Of a stretch of DNA of 64,000 nucleotides, positions 23,771-34,750 are shown piece after piece. Location of the stretch: assembly GCA_964019135.1 (NCBI GenBank), contig OZ025256.1:1612001-1676000 (forward strand). Direction: 5' to 3'. The notes under the pieces were generated by a model that saw only the letters and a program-made list of their open reading frames with translations, was not told the DNA's origin and searched no databases. Within the stretch, counting starts at the first letter, position 1. Each line of letters starts with the position of its first letter. The translations under genes and the position numbers were made by a program. The DNA is from Arenicola marina (taxonomy: Eukaryota > Annelida > Polychaeta > Arenicolidae).

Positions 23771-24160
23771 AGATCATTTATCTACAATAAATCTAGTCCA
23801 ATGCATATGATATATTCAACGTTTGCTGCCAAACAGTGCATTTTGCTGTAATTATTAATCTCAAAAGCTTGGTTTTAAAAACCAACTCATGGTTTTATAT
23901 TCTGACAATTTTTGAATTTACCGTTTCGCCATTCTTCACTTTCATGGTTTTATGACAATCTACTCAATCATTTTACTTGATATCTTCAGGGTTTTATTAA
24001 ACTATTAATCGATTCCACAAAGACTGCATACATGGTTTTATTCATATCACATATATTGATTTTCAGGGTTTTAATATTGACTAATATTGACCAGTATGGC
24101 ACGATATAGGCTTCCAGGCTGAAAGTGCCGTTAAGCCCCAATCAAATCAAATCAAATCAA
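23771..24160 (+). mobile_element. 5'-truncated LINE copy (3' UTR only)
   Basis: About 390 bp match the 3' untranslated region of the 17.5-23.1 kb LINE, starting at AGATCATTTATCTAC and ending in AATCAAATCAAATCAAATC. Small indels distinguish the two. 5' truncation is the usual outcome of LINE insertion. Confidence 0.85.
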
Positions 24161-24161
24161 C

Positions 24162-24661
24162 CAAAGTTGTATAGCGCCGCACGCTCGCACTAGGGACAGC
24201 AACAGCTAGTATTTAAAACGCAACTTTCACTCGGCCAACTGCTAAAGCAAAACTTCCCGTTTATTCAATTACGATCTACATTTCTAGTTGCTACATTGCC
24301 TACTATGCATATTACAACTCAATAATCCCACCGCCCCAGTTGAACCCGACCGTCCAAATACACACACTCGCGCCGCCACTCTCACCGCTCGCGACCGTCC
24401 ACCGCCTCGCCGCTCCTTGTTGTTCTTTCCCTCGTAATTGAAACAGCGCTTGTATATATATCTAGTCTAGAGATGATAAGCCATGCCGTGGTGTCGGGCC
24501 GGGACTGTTACCATGCGATCGATGTAAGCCGGCCAGCTGCTCTTAATAATAAGGCTGGGGCGCATTGTTTCAGAATTTTCCCAGCATTTATATTAAAATG
24601 AATTCCAGTTAATGGTACCGCTGTTTCAATTAAATATAGAAATAGGTAGCCCTTAACTTAC
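24162..24661. other. Region without recognisable gene
   Basis: Roughly 500 bp with a C-rich, CpG-bearing stretch at 24330-24420. It should contain the intron after the RecQ-like exon, but no second helicase exon is visible. Confidence 0.35.
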
Positions 24662-24847
24662 CTCGGCAATGTCTTTCATCAGAGGCGGAAAAACATATAT
24701 GTCACTCTTGCCGTGACCGGTGGGCAGAACGCAAAAGACATCTTGCCCGTCAAAGGCGCGTTGTATGGCAGTAACCTGCTCCTGGTTGTGCTCATAAGGC
24801 AGGCTCAGCTCCTTTGCCACTTGCTTAATAAGACTTTGCGAAGACAT
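24662..24847 (-). pseudogene. RecQ-like helicase, isolated first exon
   Basis: From the ATG at 24847 the minus strand encodes 62 residues ending at a good donor (GAG|GTAAGT). It contains the RecQ N-terminal pattern: a glutamine-containing lead (HNQEQVTAIQRAFDG), then DVFCVLPTGHGKS, which is the Walker A motif I. SF2 helicases of this kind unwind DNA with ATP. Motifs Ia to VI are not found downstream; the next 500 bp lead into a LINE fragment. This is a gene fragment or the start of a gene with a very long interrupted intron. It is on the same strand as the transposase and DUF4806 genes. Confidence 0.6.
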
Positions 24848-25439
24848 GACATCCGATTGGAAACCACCCGGTCATTGAACGTACACGAAACGGCCAACGC
24901 GCGAAACCTCCAGTAGGCGGGTTCGTGGTGGCGCCGCCCTGGAGGCATGTTGACAGAGAGCCATCATGGCTGATCGCGAGAAGAAGTGAAGTTGCGCGTT
25001 CGTGAAAATGTTGATTTATGGAGTTATCTTGCCTGAATGAGTGCGACTCTTGTGTGCCCACGCTTTGATTTATATCAAGGAAGAAATATGTGATTTCAAA
25101 ATACGGCTGACAAGTGAGTGTTTTAGCCAAGATGGTGAAATAGGTTTCTTGAACAGGGAACAAGTGCGATGAGTTCAGACGTTATCATGCCGTAAGCTGA
25201 GTAACGTCTTTTCAGGCTAGACGTTGGTGTGCCCACTGGGCATGTCTTGGCATTTGCTGGAAGTCATTTCTAACTGTTGTCATCTCTTGCACACCAATTA
25301 GCGAGATACAAAGCACGCCACAGCAGAGTAGGTAGATCAGTTCCTCAATTTTCCCGGGCTCGCGTACAACTGTGGACACATGTGGAATACAATGTGAAAC
25401 ATATTCTTTAAATGAACTGCGCTTCTGTGCATTAATGAT

Positions 25440-25770
25440 TGTGACGCGGATATATTGCCATGCCCCTGCCCTCTAGTTCCGCGAACGTTGTCCGAGCGGT
25501 CACTTCGTTTCCCGCCCCTTGGCCAGTTTCCCGCTCGCCGGCTCTAGGGGGACGCGCCGAGTCCCGCGCTATCTCGGGATTGGCTGAGTGGTGTCCGGCT
25601 CTGCGGAGTGCGGGAACGAGGTAGGGTTGTGCGGGAGTTGGGCAGTGACCGGCAAAGAGTAGAGTTGTGTACATTCAAACGTGAGAATAAAGATCTAGAG
25701 ACCGCTGCCTGGTGTGTTATGGATTTGCCCAGAAGACCGCAACGAGAAGACCGACAATAACGACGTAACA
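25440..25770 (+). mobile_element. Solo LTR (331 bp)
   Basis: The segment begins TGTGACGCGG and ends ACGTAACA, giving the TG...CA ends of an LTR, flanked by TGAT on both sides (25436-25439 and 25771-25774). Inside are a CCAAT box (GATTGGCTG), a GC-rich promoter-like block and AATAAA near 25686. No second LTR or internal region lies nearby, so recombination between LTRs is inferred. Confidence 0.5.
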
Positions 25771-25802
25771 TGATCGATGAATTTGTTTTCGTGTCCTTTC
25801 AG

Positions 25803-27542
25803 GTAGAAATCCAACGCAACACATCCCAAAAGTCTTTGTGGATTATTGCTCTGATGCCATGATGAAGAGAAGGGCTTTCTGGCGCCTAGGCACCATCATG
25901 GGAGTACCAGGAAGCTACATCAAAAAGGGTCAGAGATATCGTTCGCCGGCACACCAAAGATATGCTGTTGGAACTGCGAAAATTAGATGTTGACGCTGAT
26001 TTGCTAGCAGCAGGTGAAGTTAACCCACTTCAACTGGAGTTGATGCCGGGGGAAGTAGAGGAGGAGGGAAGTGTTGTAAGCGGGATGGAGTCTCCACAGG
26101 AAGTAGAGGGGGAGGAGAGTGTTTTAAGCGGGATGGAGTCTCCACAGGAAGTAGAGGAGGAGGGGAGTGTTTTAAGCGGGATGGAGTCTCCACAGGAAGT
26201 AGAGGAGGAGGGGAGTGTTTTAAGAGGGATAGAGTCTCCACAGGAAGTAGAGGAGGAGGGGAGTGTTTTAAGCGGGATGAAGTCTCCACAGGAAGTAGAG
26301 GAGGAGGGGAGTGTTTTAAGCGGGATGGAGTCTTCACAGGAAGTAAGAGAGAAGGGTAGTGATGTGGCAGGCGTTGGGATTCCCCAGGAGGTAGAGGAGG
26401 AGGGGGGTGATGTGGGAGGGATAGAGCCTGCACTGCGAGCAGAAGAGAAGGACCCTGTTCATGATATAATCTATAGCGGCAAAGAGTTGTACACTTATTA
26501 TTATTCAGAATCGTCATAATACCGGGGGCAGTAGAGGGGGGGGGGGGGGGAGTGATGTGGGAGGCATGACGATTCCCCAGGAAGTAGAAGAGGAGCGGAG
26601 TGATGTTGGAGGGATGGAGCCTGCACAGGACGTATACACAGAAGAGGAGGTTATTGATATGGGAGGCATGGTGACTACACAGGAAGTAAGGGAGAAGGGT
26701 AGTGATGTGGGAGGCATGACGATTCCCCAGGAGGTAGAGGAGGAGGGGGGAGATGTGGGAGGGATGGAGCCTGCACTGCGAGCAGAAGAGAAGGATGCTG
26801 TTCATGATATAATCTATAGCGGCAAAGAGTTGTACACTTATTATTATTCAGAATCGTCATAATACCGGGGGCAGTAGAGGGGGGGGGAGTGATGTGGGAA
26901 GCATGACGATTCCCCAGGAAGTAGAAGAGGAGCGGAGTGATGTTGGAGGGATGGAGCCTGCACAGGACGTATACACAGAAGAGGAGGTTATTGATATGGG
27001 AGGCATGGTGACTACACAGGAAGTAAGGGAGAAGGGTAGTGATGTGGCAGGCGTTGGGATTCGCCAGGAGGTAGAGGAGGAGGGGGGAGATGTGGGAGGG
27101 TTGGAGCCTGCACTGCGAGCAGAAGAGAAGGATGCTGTTCATGATATAATCTATAGCGGCAAAGAGTTGTACACTTATTATTATTCAGAATCGTCATAAT
27201 ACCGGGGGCAGTAGAGGGGGGGGGGGGAGTGATGTGGGAGGCATGACGATTCCCCAGGAAGTAGAAGAGGAGCGGAGTGATGTTGGAGGGATGGAGCCTG
27301 CACAGGACGTATACACAGAAGAGGAGGTTATTGATATGGGAGGCATGGTGACTACACAGGAAGTAAGGGAGAAGGGTAGTGATGTGGCAGGCGTTGGGAT
27401 TCCCCAGGAGGTAGAGGAGGAGGGGGGTGATGTGGGAGGGATGGAGCCTGCACTGCGAGCAGAAGAGAAGGGTGCTGTTCATGATATAATCTATCGCGAC
27501 GAAGAGTTGGACACTTATTATTATTCAGAATCTCCATCATAA
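25803..27542 (+). CDS. Acidic repeat protein gene fragment, tandemly expanded
   Basis: A splice acceptor (GTGTCCTTTCAG, ending 25802) opens an exon encoding HIPKVFVDYCSDAMMKRRAF and, after a one-base shift at the AAAAAGGG run near 25927, RDIVRRHTKDMLLELRK. The frame then runs to 26519. Its second half consists of 18-residue acidic repeats (SGMESPQEVEEEGSVL) and ends YTYYYSESS. Three more partial coding units follow at 337-342 bp spacing, each ending in a stop. The family is not recognised. AATAAA at 27784-27789 is a plausible 3' end. Coding status is uncertain because of the frameshift and the repeat expansion. Confidence 0.4.
26519..27540 (+). repeat. 337-bp tandem repeat, three copies
   Basis: Units start at 26519, 26861 and 27198, each opening ATACCGGGGGCAGTAGAGG followed by a G-run of variable length, then an acidic reading frame and the shared ending TACTATTATTCAGAATC-type sequence with a stop. 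The first unit is 342 bp, the others 337, mostly through G-run length. 26341-26518 is a partial founder unit. Confidence 0.85.
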
Positions 27543-27783
27543 TGTGCTGTCTTGACGAGGTCTATGGACTAGCAGACCCCGTAAATTGATAAGGTCAATC
27601 CCGCCTAAAATATCGGGCAATAATATCCTGATCTTTTCTGTGTGTATAGTAATGTAGTACTGTAAAGTAAAGCTCTAAACGTGAACAGAATAGAGACCGG
27701 TATCACCGCACACGTGGGAACAACAAACTGGTTTTCGTTTCATGCTTTGATGTATATAAAAAGATATTCCTCTGTGTTGTGTA

Positions 27784-27789
27784 AATAAA
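27784..27789 (+). terminator. Candidate polyadenylation signal
   Basis: AATAAA lies about 240 bp past the last stop of the acidic repeat gene, in AT-rich sequence. Confidence 0.35.
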
Positions 27790-27994
27790 TTACATTTTAC
27801 TGAATTATTGTTGTTTCATGCGTGCATGTGTATCTCGTAATTCTTTTCTTTCTAATTCCAATAAATAGTGCACGGTAATAAAATGTGTCGCTTTGCCACT
27901 GGGAGTATCCAAATAATGATTTACATGTTGGGCGCGAAAGTGAAGTATTGATACTATGGAGTAGAGGGGGGTCTTATTTATCTGTCATGCTTAA

Positions 27995-28624
27995 GGGCGA
28001 GAGCGGGTGGCGCCTGGCGGATTTTTTCAGAACTAAATTCAAATTTTGTTTTTTTAATTTTTAGGGTTAGTTCAGTTCAGTTCAGTATTAATTTATTCAG
28101 GGTTAAATGGCAACCAATCTCAATCTATGTCACATCAAATAATATTTCCTCCACCAAATTTGCATGTATTTGATGTATTACAAGCAAATACCAAGATATT
28201 TACTGATTGCATATATGCGCCGAAAGGCACAGTTGTGAGAATTCGTCAATTTTGGCCTATTTTATAGCCTATTTTGGTTACAGAAGAGCTTATAGAACAA
28301 AAGTTAGTTCAGTAACATATCGTTTTTTTGTTATTTTTACATTCACCATGACGCTAGACTTCAGCAGGCAGTTTTTTGGGGAAGTCTGTCGACCAGTTTT
28401 TATAGGGAATTTCAAAACATTGAGAAGAAAACATATTTTTAGGATTTTCCCATTGACCGCCATGTTAAAGCCAATTTGACAAAAATGCTCCAAACTTTTT
28501 TTTAGTGAAGTGACATATATTTTTTATTACATTTTCAGGTAGATCCATACATGATACTTATCTAGAGAATTTTTTTTACAAATCTGTCGACGAGTTTTTT
28601 TTGACCTCCCACCCGCTCTCGACC
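27995..28624. mobile_element. TTAA-flanked MITE (630 bp)
   Basis: TTAA at 27991-27994 and 28625-28628 flank inverted ends GGGCGAGAGCGGGTGG and, on the other side, the complement of GGTCGAGAGCGGGTGG (one mismatch). TTAA targets are used by piggyBac and Kolobok elements; no transposase remains to decide between them. The right end lies about 20 bp from the stop codon of the AT-hook gene. Confidence 0.75.
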
Positions 28625-28646
28625 TTAAAGCAATTGAATGCGATCT

Positions 28647-29442
28647 TCACGTCCACTGACCTCTTTTCTTGCCCTTTAGGCAAGTCGGAACACTAAGATT
28701 ATCGCTGCTCTCCGCGTTGGTGCTTATCGAGCTGAGGGGTCTGCCCCTTTTCTTGCCTGAAGTGAATTTGATTAAAAATTACGTAATATCCTAATTGTAA
28801 TAGAATGTAATATATCTGTCCTGTGAATATATTAGTGAACATAAGAAGACTATTAGTAAGACTATTAGTGTATGTCATACTATAAGGAATTATAGTTGAT
28901 CTAAAGTCACTACACATAAAAGGCTCTAGCTGCCTGTAAATGTTATTATCTATATGACTAATATGTGTTTACATTCGTACTTACATATGTTTTAGATACA
29001 TACCTTGACGACTAGCGTTTGTGAACCCACTGTTTTCCTTCTCTGCATCCGAATATTCGTTCCATCCTGTCAAGTTGCATACGAGAGAATCGTTCCAGTT
29101 ACATATGACCTATACATTATGAAGTTAAGCGACTACATAGATCGACAAGATATGTGGTGTACTTAAGTGGTGTACCACGGTGATAATTACTCAATAATTT
29201 TTTTCGAAATACACGTTGCATGTGTACTTTCTATGCTAGATAGAAAAGACAATTGTGACGTTACTTGTGTCGCAGACTGCGATCAGTACCGTCTCGCTTA
29301 CGACCATAAATAACCAACATGTTGTGTGAATTTAGAAACCAACTTAACTAGTATTTGTTAAGTCTCTAACGACACTAATTTTAGACGAACCTATCTTCAG
29401 GTACTTACCAGGTTGTCCATCGGTAACTTCTTGCGACGCCAT
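28647..29442 (-). CDS. Small AT-hook-like protein gene, three exons (68 aa)
   Basis: Exons in order: 29442-29409, 29066-29004, 28756-28647; total 207 nt. The ATG sits in a strong initiation context (ACCACCATGG). Both introns are GT/AG, with GTAAGT and GTATGT donors, and phases agree. The predicted protein starts MASQEVTDGQPG and has GKKRGRPLSS, an AT-hook core that would bind the minor groove of AT-rich DNA, and a second, weaker basic repeat, GKKRGQ, near the C-terminus. The last exon could instead use an internal GTCAGT donor; the TTAA MITE lies immediately beyond. The family is not recognised. Consistent phasing argues for a real gene. Confidence 0.45.
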
Positions 29443-30087
29443 GGTGGTCCAACGGGTGGAAATAATCACAATTCCGCCACAAAAGTTCCCGAGGTGTAAC
29501 TTCCGTATTCAAGTTTTGGCGCCTTTTAGAAATTTAGCTTGGTAGCGAATCAGCAGCCTATATCCGAAGACGGATCCCGTATACCAGTAATGTCACCCCT
29601 GTGATGGGGGTTCTACGAAAGATAGGGTAGCCTCAGTCTGGTAGCAGGGGTAGTGTATGGGTGTAGATTGGGGTGGGGTGGGAGGGGCGGCTGTGGAACT
29701 CTACTAAAGTAATTACCCCCTCATCTACAGCTGAATAGAAGCCTGCTCTGCACGTGTAGGGTGAACTACATTCGCTGTTCTCCAACTGCAAAGCAACCCT
29801 GATGACCTTGAGCTCCCAGCGTGCACCCGCTTGCCGTATGGGTTGGGATGACCGCGCACAACCTGATACAAGTAGACAAGCAGACCATTTCCTCCCTCTC
29901 TCTATCGCTGGTACCTACAACTTTCGATTTGTCCGTTATCTTGTTAAAATTTAATTAAATTTAACATTCAAACCTCTGGTTACCATCTGGTTACCATATC
30001 ACCCCACCTCCCTGGCACGCCGGAGCTGACAAATGATGTTTTGACGATAATCACAAGGATGACGTCTGTGTTATTGTCCCTGTGTTA

Positions 30088-30938
30088 AGCCCCGTTCACA
30101 CGATGCGATTTGTCGTAAGTTTGGGCCCTTGCCACAAATGTTACGACAAACCTGAAGACCAAACTGCCGACAATTTGAAACTTTCTGAAATAGGACATGC
30201 TCTAAATCTTGCGACAAATCGGAAGAACTCAGGGAGCCTCAACCAATCAGCGCCGGGCATGACGTGACGTCATTTTTGTAAACGACTTCCAAGATGGCGT
30301 CCAACAAGAGCTTGACACCACGCTCAATATTGAGGAAACCGAGATGTTTGTTGGGCTTGTGCGAGACAACGAAGTCTTGTGGAATTCATCATCCCCCGTA
30401 TACTTGAAGTCCGGCATGCGGAACTTGGCCTTGAAAGCCATAGCCGCGAAAATTGGCAGAAACTGGACTGGTAAAGTTAAGAATTTCCCTGGTAGTCTTC
30501 ATTTCTTTTTGGAGGGGGTGCAGGGTTGGAATGCTTGTCCTCTGGATATGACAGGGTAGGAGAGTCTTCTTTTGTATTGAAGGTATAAATAAAAAGTTGG
30601 GATAAATTAGTCATGTGGGCGCAAATAAGCACTAAGGGACTATTATCTGCTAGAGATAGCTTTATAATTTTTAGTCGAGTGACGAATACCAACCCTTTCC
30701 ACCCTGGAGTCAGGTCGCTTAAACCCGCGCTGTGCCGGCTTCGCGCCATCTGGATGTGCTCACTTGGGTGACATGTACCAGTTAACCAGGGCAGGGGGTC
30801 AGAAGGCCCTGTCACGTGACTACCTGGTCGTGTCAGCCTGTCTAAAGTTGTGTCTGACCGTGTGAACCGTCATCAGACTGAAGTTTCGACCGATCGTAAA
30901 GACCGGCGTAAGATTTCTCGCATCGTGTGAACGGGGCT
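30088..30938. mobile_element. PIF/Harbinger-type element (851 bp)
   Basis: Perfect 21-bp inverted ends beginning AGCCCCGTTCACACGATGCG are flanked by TTA at 30085-30087 and 30939-30941. A three-base TTA target site is characteristic of PIF/Harbinger. The interior carries remains of a MADF/Myb-like gene, which autonomous Harbinger elements encode besides the transposase. The transposase itself is missing, so the copy is non-autonomous. Confidence 0.8.
30294..30558 (+). pseudogene. MADF/Myb-SANT-like ORF remnant in the Harbinger element
   Basis: From the ATG at 30294 the frame shifts once before the block IEETEMFVGLVRDNEVLWNS, continuing SGMRNLALKAIAAKIGRNWT. The LV..N.VLW spacing and the later A...IA..IG pattern match a MADF domain, a DNA-binding module. 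The frame ends at 30559 without a full C-terminal region. In Harbinger elements this protein helps carry the transposase to DNA. Confidence 0.55.
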
Positions 30939-31519
30939 TTAGGCCAGAAACTGGTCTTCTATGGGTACACTCTGCTATAACAGAGAGCAACTTTCCATGA
31001 GTACGTGCTGGTAGTTAAACTTGCACTATTTGTGTACAGATTGTATGAATTTTGATGAATTTATTATGAAAATTAAATGTTAAGTTGCAGGCGCTGCTAA
31101 AATGGATTAGTTTTAATATCAATGAATTAACTCCATCACTGTATGGGCACACACTGTTGGTGGTAGGAGTTATAGCTTACGTATAACCCAACGTACCGTA
31201 ATATAATGATCGATGATACAGCCGCATCGCGATACCTTCAAACCTTGCCGGAGCTTATCAATGTAACACCAAACACAATATAGGCAATAACACTGCCACC
31301 TATCTGGCTACGTTTAAAATTTGGGAAAAGTGAGGTGTTAGAATTTCGCAATACGACTGCATTTTTAATAATTTTATTTGAAGTTTTAATGAAAACATGT
31401 ACCGTAAAAGCACCACCCGGGACCCACGTTAAGTATCTAGCGACACTTGTCTTTCCAACGCGCGGACGTGGCCCGGGGTCCCGAAATAGATCCAACCCAA
31501 CCCAGCTCGTGGTGGCCCG

Positions 31520-31720
31520 GGACCACGGGGCGTATTAATACGCCCCGGGGTCCAGAACATCCAGTGTATTTGTCTCCCTGACTCGCCTGTGGCCCGGGCC
31601 GTATTAATACGCCCCGGGGTCCAGACCTACAAGTGGATCAGTCCTCCCGCCTCGCCGTGGACCAGGGGCGTATTAATGCGGCCCGGGCCAGAGCTTTTAA
31701 ACGGGTGAGTCATCGACAGG
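31520..31720. repeat. ~70-bp repeats with GC-clamped palindromes
   Basis: Three units centred near 31537, 31608 and 31675 carry CGTATTAATACG (the last reads CGTATTAATGCG). The first is a perfect 20-bp palindrome, GGGGCGTATTAATACGCCCC. GGCCCGGG and CCGGGGTCCAG flank the cores. Confidence 0.7.
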
Positions 31721-31859
31721 CGGGCCCGGCCCGGGTCCCGGGAAACCAAACTACCTCCAGCATATGCCATTCCCACTTGGTAATAATTCCCATTTAAAAA
31801 AATAGAGTGTTACCAGTGGCTGGCTCTCCTGCCGCCTACCAAGCCAATTAATTGTTCAT

Positions 31860-32060
31860 AGTGGCTATTCGTACGGGTCCGTATGAATAAGCCATGTGAC
31901 TATTCGTACGGCGCCTGGTCACATGAAGTGCAGATTATTGCGGAGCCGAGTACCGTATGAATAGTTTGCCATATTATTGGTCTCCGTGAAGAATTATTCA
32001 TCTCTATCTAAATAGAGCCGAGTGCCGTATGAATAGTCTGCCGTATTATTGGTACATGAA
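31860..32060. repeat. CTATTCGTACGG inverted repeat cluster
   Basis: CTATTCGTACGG occurs twice (near 31864 and 31901) and its approximate complement CCGTATGAATAG twice (near 31952 and 32025), the last two with ATATTATTGGT following. It looks like a palindromic MITE with an internal duplication. Confidence 0.4.
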
Positions 32061-34439
32061 GAATTAAACCATCCCAGGGCCTATATAATTGCTTTACAAG
32101 CAGTCGCGACTACTAACAACATTCACCTCTCTCTCTATCCGATCACAGCTCTTATCAAGTGTCACACTTTGGGAATCACCGTCGTACCTACCCAGTATAA
32201 AGTTTCTGTCTGGCACAATTAACTTATTGCATTTGGTGCGAGACCGGTGGCAGCCGTATCAATGTACACCACCTGAAACCTGGCCCTTAATCATTGGTCT
32301 ACAATAGGTGTGGGCGGAGTTGCGTGGCAGTAGTAATAAATAACACAACCTTAAGTAGCTCATTGTCAGTCTTGATTGCCACAGTAACACAATGCCTGAG
32401 AAAAGAGCATTTTATGACGCAGTTGAATTATCTCCCGACTTGTTGACTTGTATGAAGTTATGATGCAATAACTAATTTTTGCAACAGTGGTAACTTTCGT
32501 ATTGCCCCTGTCCCCCTCCCCCGGCTTGTCTCGCCACGCTCACTTGAAATCGGCAAAAGGCCCTATTTAAAGCTGCACCATGACTTGCGACTCAAACCCG
32601 GAAAGTGGAACCCCCTTCAAATAGGCAGTTTACGGTACTCTATGTAGCCCTGTAACATGGCCTACCAACCGCAAGGCGGACCGTAGTCCTGCCAGCAAGC
32701 CGATGTGGCTACCGCCAACAGCGTGTTGCTTCCAAGCTAGCCATTATTCCAGGGATATGGTTGAAGAATCATAGCCATGTAGCATTCTACAGTGAAAAAT
32801 CAACTTCACATGACAAATTGAATTGTTAAAGTATAGCTTTTTTTATTAGTTTCAACAATGTAAAAGTACTTTCTATATATATATAATTGCTAATGTATGA
32901 ACTCTTCCAAAGTTGTTAGTCTTCAAAAGGAGCTATAATTGCCTACTGGCATAAAACTGGACAACAACATGACACCAATTTTTTTACAGGAAGTTGTTCA
33001 CTGCACATGTGCAAGGTCATCACATGATATTATAAGCCATGCTAATTGGTTCATTGTTCAGGGACCCAGTCATTGGGTCAGTGAAAACACATGTTTTCAT
33101 CTGAATTTCTGGTGACAGACTGGACTAGTTTTGCCTTTCAAGAAAGGTTACTTATGTGATTAGTCATTAGTTGTCAGGAAGCAATAAGAACAGGATTAAG
33201 GTTTGTTTCTGTTATAACACTTTTCCCACAGCAACAGAGAATCAGAGCTACACTTGATCAAAGTAAAACAACCCTGAAATGGGGTTGTTCCAGACCAGAA
33301 TTTTACTATGGAATGCGACTAGTCTGTGTTTCAGCCCACACAGCCTAGGATTTTGGGCTACTTCCAAGCGCACCCCGCTCATTAGCAGAGCGAACCGACG
33401 ACAACACCCGGAAAGTTTTGCATCTACATATTGTACAGCTCGTACATAACATATCTCACCAATGTGACTTGCAGGAAAAGGTATTAGCGTTTAATTTTGC
33501 GCGGTAGAATTGTTGTCAGGCGTTCTGGAGCGCGAGAAACAACAACTTTGCACGAGTAACAACCGAAAACGAATCAAGCTTCGCCATGTTTGCAGTTGCA
33601 CTTCCTGCCGAGAAGCGGTGCGCACTAACGTACAAATTGTGTGCTCGCCGTAATTGAAACAGACCCCTCGCTGGCTTTGTGCCGCGGAGTCTCCCGGCGT
33701 GATAAATAGTATGGAGGTGTGGGGTGGGGGGGGGGGGGGGCGGCCCGAATGTAACCACAATTACCAGACGTTCTCGGGTGGTTTACATATGAAATGTGGG
33801 TTTACGTTTTTATTTTATTATTTTATTTTTGAAGGTGTATTTTGATGAAAAATACCCCCCCCCCCCTCCCACTCCCGTGGGAATAACTTTAGGTAGCTGA
33901 CGATCGGAGCGGGATCAATTGCTACTTTTCCGGCAGTTTCCAAAGGTGGATGCTCGTCTTAACCGTTAATTCCCCATCCCTTTCCGAGGGAGGGGAATAC
34001 ACCTGATGTAACAGTTGCGAATCCCCCAAAATTAGTGAGGGCAGGGGCTGACACAGGGGCAAGAGTCCTCCCCCGACCCCGTTTCTTAAACGTCCCTAAG
34101 CAACCATGACTGTGGTCCCCCCTCCCCTGTTTGTACTGGATCCCTTACTATGTTGGTATCAACTTAAGGAGGGGGGGGGGCAAGACCGACAAGCGTAACT
34201 TCGGCCTACGGCCAAAGCTGAAAATACTCATCGCGTTGAACCACACAACTACTTGCCGGATAACGATGCATAATATGTCCATACCGTAATAGTCCATAAC
34301 AAAATTTCCAGCATGATTTTCACGGAAATTGGAAAATTCCTCCTCCTCCCCCACACTACCGCTAGCCCGTGCATGCTCCACTTTCACCGTGACGGGCCGG
34401 GGCTGCCGCTGGGCCCTGGGAGGGGAGGGGGGTACTTAA
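32061..34439. other. Region without recognisable gene
   Basis: It holds short unsupported frames, G- and C-tracts near 33726-33740 and 33855-33866, and a CpG-richer patch at 33500-33700. A short minus-strand ATG frame there (33586, MAKLDSFSVVTRAK, 23 residues) sits in a good initiation context but has no visible continuation. Confidence 0.35.
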
Positions 34440-34750
34440 TTCATTGCTCGGTGTGGGGGGGGGGGGGTCCGCGGTAAAGCCCCCACCCTCCCATCCGCTC
34501 GGTCGAGGTTTGACTATCGAAATTTGCTCGGTCGGGGCGTTTACCGCGAAAAATTCCCCTTCTGGGCGGATTTTGGCCTGTCTATGAACGCACATTTTCA
34601 GAACCCCCCCCCCCCCCCCCGTCCGAAGTTTTTAAACATCCGCTCTATCATCACAAATATCCACTCTCTCAGGTATCAAGGCACCCCACGGACCCCCCCC
34701 CCCCAACTTTGTATACGAGGCCCCCCCCCCGCCCCGCCGGGTCACTGACG
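34440..34750. repeat. G-run/C-run dispersed repeat, copy 2
   Basis: A G-tract (34455-34467), TTTGCTCGGTCGGGGCG, then C-tracts (34604-34620, 34692-34703) around ATCCGCTCTATCATCACAAA and TCTCTCAGGTATC. The order of phrases matches the copy at 2975-3275. Confidence 0.5.

Noticed and set aside
7674..25242. Calling the whole interval a CACTA element
   Set aside because: The termini read CAGTG inward rather than CACTA/CACTG and match over about 10 bp only; no target duplication was found. It is kept as a hypothesis, not a feature.
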